Origin: DAOUMU01 sp034409055
GTDB lineage: Bacteria > Chloroflexota > Anaerolineae > 4572-78 > J111
Length of the DNA: 24,213 nt
Direction: 5' to 3'
Assembly: GCA_034409055.1 (NCBI GenBank)
Contig: DAOUMU010000517.1
Location: forward strand, 1-24,213
Below are positions 20,838-24,213 of this stretch, piece after piece. Position 1 is the stretch's first letter. Each line of letters starts with the position of its first letter. The notes under the pieces were generated by a model. It made no database searches, had not been told where the DNA came from, and worked only from the letters and a program-made list of their open reading frames with translations. The position numbers were made by a program, and so were the translations under genes.

Positions 20838-20852
20838 CCGTAAATTTTACGG
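20838..20852. promoter_or_regulatory. 15-bp palindrome, candidate Lrp operator
   Basis: CCGTAAA-T-TTTACGG is a perfect palindrome 21 bases upstream of the Lrp start codon. Length and AT-rich centre match Lrp-family sites. It lies downstream of the -10, where binding would block the promoter. Confidence 0.6.
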
Positions 20853-20874
20853 CGATAACAAAACAACGTAGAAA

Positions 20875-20903
20875 ATATTACGACAAAAACAGGATTTTGT
20901 CAA
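20875..20903 (-). promoter_or_regulatory. Sigma-70 promoter for the Lrp-family regulator
   Basis: On the minus strand a consensus TTGACA (20898-20903) is followed after exactly 17 bases by TAATAT (20875-20880). Transcription would start near 20868, about 50 bases before the ATG. Confidence 0.8.
20882..20901. promoter_or_regulatory. Inverted repeat overlapping the promoter, second candidate operator
   Basis: GACAAAA-ACAGGA-TTTTGTC has perfect 7-base arms and covers the -35 and spacer of the Lrp promoter. A third, imperfect site, CGTAGAAAATATTACG (about 20867-20882), covers the -10. Confidence 0.55.
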
Positions 20904-20961
20904 TAGGCCAATTACTACGACTTTGATCAGTCCAATTCTGCGCAGGAATGAACCGAAGGCC

Positions 20962-21054
20962 CCATTTACGATTGTCGATTTACGATTTACGAGAAAGCTC
21001 CTTTGGATAATTCAATCGGCAATCTGAAATCTGAAATCCGAAGTCGTAAATCGG
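20962..21054. repeat. 7-bp-period inverted pair (CGATTTA and CTGAAAT families)
   Basis: 20962-20992 reads TTTACGATTGTCGATTTACG and on in 7-base steps. 21019-21054 reads CAATCTGAAATCTGAAATCC, then AAGTCGTAAATCGG. The last part is complementary to the first arm (CGATTTAC and GTAAATCG). It lies between the Lrp promoter and the NACHT cluster. Confidence 0.8.
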
Positions 21055-21099
21055 CCTGGTCACTATAAGCGATTTTGCGGCCAAAAACCACCCGATTCT

Positions 21100-21155
21100 T
21101 GCTATACTTTTAATCCGTTAGGAATTTGTCTATAAGCCCGAATGTTGGTTATAAT
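21100..21155 (+). promoter_or_regulatory. Candidate promoters for the NACHT cluster
   Basis: An extended -10, TG-C-TATACT, sits at 21100-21108. A second candidate, TTGTCT (21126-21131), N18, TATAAT (21150-21155), lies nearer the start codon at 21212. Either could drive the three-gene cluster. Confidence 0.45.
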
Positions 21156-21211
21156 GGTGGTACAAAATTGAACAAAAGGACAGATTCCATCCACACATGG
21201 GAGGCAGGGTT

Positions 21212-21688
21212 ATGGAACCAACAATTACCTTTATCGTCGCCGCCATTACGGCCGGGATTGTGGCCGCTAGCCGGACCGTGGCCGAGGAAGTGGTCAAGGA
21301 TGCCTACCAGGGCTTGAAGCAACTGATCATCGATAAATACCAGGTCCGGAAAAATCTGGCCACAGCCTGGCAAGGGGCCGAGAATGACCCCGGCAACGAA
21401 GCCTGGCAGCAAATGCTGACCCAGGAACTCAAGCAGGCCGGCGCGGACACAGACCCGGAGGTGCTCAAGGCCGCCCAGATCCTCAACCAACTGCTGGTCG
21501 AGCACGACCCCCAGGCCTACGGTGAAATCAAGGTTGACGTTGACACCATTAGAGCGATGGGCAGCATCATCGTCGACAGTGAGGCTGGTGGTCCCGGTCA
21601 GGTTGACGTCAAAGGCCGGCAGTGGACAGCCGGGAAGGACGTGCGGATCAAAAGTAAAACCGGCCCAAAAGCGGATCCCCCGGGCTAG
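21212..21688 (+). CDS. Small N-terminal-domain protein of the NACHT cluster
   Basis: A 158-aa protein. Residues 1-30 form a hydrophobic helix (TITFIVAAITAGIVAASR) followed by VAEEVVKDAYQGLKQLIIDKY, a helical segment to about residue 90 (many Gln, Ala, Glu), and a beta-like, glycine-rich tail (GSIIVDSEAGGPG, GKDVRIKSKTG). Similar hydrophobic-helix plus AYxGLK regions occur at the N-terminus of bacterial NACHT/STAND proteins, so it may be a membrane-targeting or signalling domain; this is from memory. I use the ATG at 21212 with GGGAGG seven bases upstream. The stop is 38 bases before the NACHT start. A slippery heptamer near its 3' end could direct ribosomes into the NACHT frame. Confidence 0.7.
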   Translation: MEPTITFIVAAITAGIVAASRTVAEEVVKDAYQGLKQLIIDKYQVRKNLATAWQGAENDPGNEAWQQMLTQELKQAGADTDPEVLKAAQILNQLLVEHDPQAYGEIKVDVDTIRAMGSIIVDSEAGGPGQVDVKGRQWTAGKDVRIKSKTGPKADPPG

Positions 21689-21697
21689 GCTCGGGGA
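21664..21697 (+). promoter_or_regulatory. Candidate -1 programmed frameshift site
   Basis: C-CCA-AAA (21664-21670) is in the X-XXY-YYZ phase of the upstream gene. A stem follows after five bases: TCCCC (21676-21680) with GGGGA (21693-21697), continuing GGG/CTC-type pairs past a one-base bulge to a CTAGG loop that includes the stop codon of the upstream gene. A -1 slip would enter the NACHT frame, open from 21658. Confidence 0.45.
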
Positions 21698-21726
21698 AGC
21701 CTGGTCAGTCACTTCAAGCCGAGGGG

Positions 21727-23520
21727 TTGCAAGCTGAACGGGACATTTACCTCATCCAAAACATTGCCCCCGATGCACCCCGTGAAGATACGGCCCAACA
21801 ATTAGCGGTTTATTTGCAAACCTTAGCCCATTTCTGCACCAGGTTGCCCCTGGCCCCGCTGGACCCGACCGGCCGGGAAAGCGCTCACGTCACCCTGGAG
21901 CAGGTATACGTGGGCCTGGATACCAAAACGCCCCAGGCCGTTACCTTTGAGGGCCAACGAGGAGAGGTGCGGGCGGTGCTGGCCGCCGCAGCCAGCCAAA
22001 AACGGCTGGTCATCCTGGGTGACCCCGGCTCGGGCAAATCCACCTTTCTCCGCTTTCTGGCCCTGCGCCTGGCCCAGGGGCGGCTAGCGCCGGATAGTGA
22101 GTGGCAGGCTAAGTTAAGCTGGCCGGTTCATCCCACCGAGCCAAAACGGGAGGTCATGCTCCGGGCCGAAGCCGAGGAACCCCTGGGGCAGGTGACCTGG
22201 CCTCACCCGGCTTACGTGCCGGTGCTGGTCACCCTGCGCGATTTTGCCGCCACCGACTTTGACCCCAACGCCCCGCTGGCCCTGTGGCACTTTATCAAGA
22301 CCGATCTGGCTGAGCGGGGTTTGGCCGACAGCCTACCGGCCATTCGGGAGGTATTTTGCCGGGGCGAGGGTATTTTTCTGCTGGATGGGGTGGACGAAGT
22401 GCCCCTGGACCGCCGGCCCCAGGTCTGGCAGGCCATCGGCGCCCTGGCCGAGAGTGCTTTCAATCGATGCCCCTGGCTGGCCACCTGCCGCACCCTCTCT
22501 TACGTGACCGCCGAAGCAGCAGTGGCCAGAGCAACCGGGCAAGTGACCCTGGCCCCCCTGAGACAGGCCCAGATCGACCAGTTTGTCACCGCCTGGTACG
22601 ACACTCTGGCCGCTGAAGGGCAGGTCACTCAGGCCAAGGGACAGAGCTTAGGCCGACAACTAAGCCGGGCCGCCACCGACCGGCTGCAGGAGCTGGCCGA
22701 AAATCCGATGCTGCTGACCATTATAGCCCTGGTGCAAACCTACTACGGCACCCTACCCGAGGAGCGGGCCAAGCTGTACCAGGCCTGCGTTGAAACTCTG
22801 CTGCTGCGCTGGCAACAGAGCAAAGAGGCCGAAGCCCAGGAGCTACCGGCCCGGCTGGCCCAGTTGGAGCTAAAACCGGAAACGATCGAGCGGTTGTTGT
22901 GGACAATCGGCTGGGCGGCGCACGCCGAGCAGGCCGAGCGGCAGGGAGCGGCCGATATTTCAGAGCAGCAGGTGATCGAGCTGGCCAAAAAACACCTGGG
23001 TAGCTATGCCAAGGCCGAAGCCTTTGTCGAATACACCGAGCGGCGGGCCCACCTGCTCATCGGCCGGAGGGGACAGACAGACCGGCGTTACAGCTTTCCC
23101 CACCGCACCTTTCAAGAATACCTGGCCGGCTGTCACCTGGCCAATGACCGCCGCTTTGGCCGCCAGGCCATCCCCCTGGCCGAGGCGGGCGGTCCCTGGC
23201 GGGAGGTACTGCTTTTGGCGGCGGGTACACTGGTTTACAACCAGAAGGTGGGCCGTTACGTCCTGGACGCTTTAGAGGACATCTTACCGGCCAACCAACC
23301 CGTCCCCGGCGACCGGCCCGGCTGGCAGCGGGTCTGGCGGGCCGGGGAAATGCTGGCCATCGTCGGCCTGACCGAGGCCGAGGCGGATGAAGTGGGCCGC
23401 GAATTGCTGCCCCGCGTCCGCCGGTACCTGGCCGCCCTCCTGACGGGCGGTGAATTAACCCCGCCGGAGCGGGCCATGCTCTGGCTGTCCTGGGCGACCG
23501 CCGCCCTGGGGTGGGCCTGA
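21727..23520 (+). CDS. NACHT-domain STAND NTPase
   Basis: A 597-aa signal-transduction NTPase. Residues 1-75 (RDIYLIQNI, then a helical YLQTLAHFCTRLPL region and LEQVYVGLD) form the usual pre-NACHT region. NACHT lies at about 90-300: Walker A GDPGSGKST at 98-106, a basic-hydrophobic VPVLVTLRDFA strand, Walker B IFLLDGVDEVP near 216-226, and an ATCR sensor-like motif. ENPMLLTIIALVQ and the winged-helix-like YSFPHRTFQEYLAG (about 456-468) follow. Such proteins assemble on sensing a trigger, as in bacterial NLR-like defences. The TTG start at 21727 touches GAGGGG with no spacing, so independent initiation is doubtful; the frame is open back to 21658. The end overlaps the FGE-fold gene by 10 bases. 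GC is clearly higher than in the left half. Confidence 0.88.
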   Translation: MQAERDIYLIQNIAPDAPREDTAQQLAVYLQTLAHFCTRLPLAPLDPTGRESAHVTLEQVYVGLDTKTPQAVTFEGQRGEVRAVLAAAASQKRLVILGDPGSGKSTFLRFLALRLAQGRLAPDSEWQAKLSWPVHPTEPKREVMLRAEAEEPLGQVTWPHPAYVPVLVTLRDFAATDFDPNAPLALWHFIKTDLAERGLADSLPAIREVFCRGEGIFLLDGVDEVPLDRRPQVWQAIGALAESAFNRCPWLATCRTLSYVTAEAAVARATGQVTLAPLRQAQIDQFVTAWYDTLAAEGQVTQAKGQSLGRQLSRAATDRLQELAENPMLLTIIALVQTYYGTLPEERAKLYQACVETLLLRWQQSKEAEAQELPARLAQLELKPETIERLLWTIGWAAHAEQAERQGAADISEQQVIELAKKHLGSYAKAEAFVEYTERRAHLLIGRRGQTDRRYSFPHRTFQEYLAGCHLANDRRFGRQAIPLAEAGGPWREVLLLAAGTLVYNQKVGRYVLDALEDILPANQPVPGDRPGWQRVWRAGEMLAIVGLTEAEADEVGRELLPRVRRYLAALLTGGELTPPERAMLWLSWATAALGWA

Positions 23521-24110
23521 CTGCCGGTAGTCTACCGGATATCGTCTGGTGCCCGGTAGAAGCTGGCAAATTTATTATGGGCGATGACGCGGGCGATGAC
23601 GACGAAAAACCGGCCCACCCCGTCACCCTGGCCGCCTTTGAAATTAGCCGGTATCCGCTTACTAATGTACAATTCCAGGCGTTTGTGATCGGCGACGGCT
23701 ACCGGCAAGAAAGGTACTGGTTGGCGGCCAAGGCAGCAGGTTACTGGCAAGAGGGTAAATTTAAGGGCTGGTTCGATGACGAAGCCCGCGACCGGCCTTA
23801 CGATTTTGGTTCACCCTACAACCTGCCTAATCACCCCGTCGTCGGAGTCAGTTGGTACGAAGCGGTGGCCTTTTGCCGCTGGTTGAGTGACAAGCTGGGT
23901 TACATGGTCCGCCTGCCCACTGAAGCCGAGTGGGAAAAGGCGGCCCGGGGGACCGACGGCCGCCAATATCCCTGGGGCAACCAGCCGGAAACAGCCGACC
24001 GGGGCAACATGAAAGATACCGGCATTGAGGCGACCTGCCCGGTGGGCATCTTTCCAGACGGGGTCAGTCCCTACGGTATGCAGGATAGTAATCGTTCAAA
24101 GGTAATTTGA
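23511..24110 (+). CDS. FGE-sulfatase-fold protein, C-terminally truncated
   Basis: A 199-aa protein with the N-terminal two thirds of a formylglycine-generating-enzyme (C-type-lectin-like) domain. Visible are DIVWCPVEAGKFIMG, EISRYPLTNVQFQAF, NHPVVGVSWYEAVAFCRWL, RLPTEAEWEKAARG, YPWGN and SPYGMQD. The usual continuation (AGNVWEW and later RGGSW motifs) is absent: after MQD the frame reads SNRSKVI and stops, and the DNA becomes AT-richer. So it is truncated, probably by an insertion near 24086. It starts at a GTG overlapping the NACHT stop. Such domains are common C-terminal modules on NACHT or protease proteins, and are variable targets of diversity-generating retroelements elsewhere. True enzyme activity is unlikely here. 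Confidence 0.8.
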   Translation: MGLTAGSLPDIVWCPVEAGKFIMGDDAGDDDEKPAHPVTLAAFEISRYPLTNVQFQAFVIGDGYRQERYWLAAKAAGYWQEGKFKGWFDDEARDRPYDFGSPYNLPNHPVVGVSWYEAVAFCRWLSDKLGYMVRLPTEAEWEKAARGTDGRQYPWGNQPETADRGNMKDTGIEATCPVGIFPDGVSPYGMQDSNRSKVI

Positions 24111-24144
24111 CATAATCAAAGAAATCATTAGACTCTGCTGCGAA

Positions 24145-24213
24145 ATGATAGAAAACAAACCGGCCGGATTTCCAGATAGAGATTGGCAACAAATGTCGCC
24201 AGAAGGACGGGGC
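24145..24213 (+). CDS. Partial unknown ORF at the window edge
   Basis: A frame open from 24106 to the window end, with an ATG at 24145. It reads MIENKPAGFPDRDWQQ and onward. It has no good ribosome site and I do not recognise it. It directly follows the point where the FGE-fold gene is cut and could be the start of an inserted element's gene. Confidence 0.3.
   Translation, partial: MIENKPAGFPDRDWQQMSPEGRG

Noticed and set aside
23057..23626. 189-codon minus-strand frame opposite the NACHT gene end
   Set aside because: It is a high-GC antisense open frame, rich in Pro, Arg and Gly, with no domain.

Overview
The window looks like a chromosomal segment from a free-living bacterium, most probably a Chloroflexota member of the Anaerolineae/Caldilineae type. 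This is inference. It rests on secreted PA14/golvesin and carbohydrate-binding-like surface proteins, a DUF3054 membrane protein, an exonuclease-fused DinG, an EF-P with arginine at its tip, a NACHT plus FGE-sulfatase cluster, moderate GC, and intergenic DNA packed with dispersed palindromes and 7-bp tandem repeats. I saw no rRNA, tRNA, CRISPR array or prophage.

Layout. 1-3750: a DUF3054 membrane protein (-), then two exported proteins (+), one membrane-anchored with a jelly-roll-like domain and one with two PA14 domains and a golvesin-type C-terminus. 3750-11300: housekeeping genes on both strands separated by repeats: class I fructose-1,6-bisphosphatase, an HNH endonuclease, an MTA/SAH-nucleosidase-like enzyme, a protein with three HARP-like repeats, lipoyl synthase, a cysteine-rich hypothetical and a class I aminotransferase. 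11550-13160: a two-TM protein with a long Pro/Thr linker and a stand-alone cyclic-nucleotide-binding protein (both -). 13400-17400: a DinG-family nuclease/helicase, elongation factor P and a small coupled zinc-site protein. 17400-20900: a nucleotidyltransferase remnant, a thioredoxin-VKOR disulfide-forming protein, an EamA exporter and an Lrp/AsnC regulator with a clear promoter and palindromes. 21100-24213: a GC-richer gene cluster of a small N-terminal-domain protein, a NACHT NTPase and an FGE-sulfatase-fold protein cut short near the window end.

How it works together. The thioredoxin-VKOR fusion would oxidise exported proteins. The Lrp regulator probably controls itself and possibly the downstream EamA exporter. 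EF-P and its coupled partner form a two-gene unit. The NACHT cluster resembles bacterial STAND/NLR-like conflict systems. Its three ORFs are in successive -1 frames. The first junction has a textbook-shaped slippery heptamer followed by a hairpin, so either programmed frameshifting or decay of one long gene is possible.

The other striking layer is the intergenic DNA. At least six sites carry different sequences that all have a 7-bp period, usually as inverted pairs. There are two MITE-like families with terminal inverted repeats. Two short palindromic families have a copy inside a coding sequence, one in a signal-peptide region and one in a linker.
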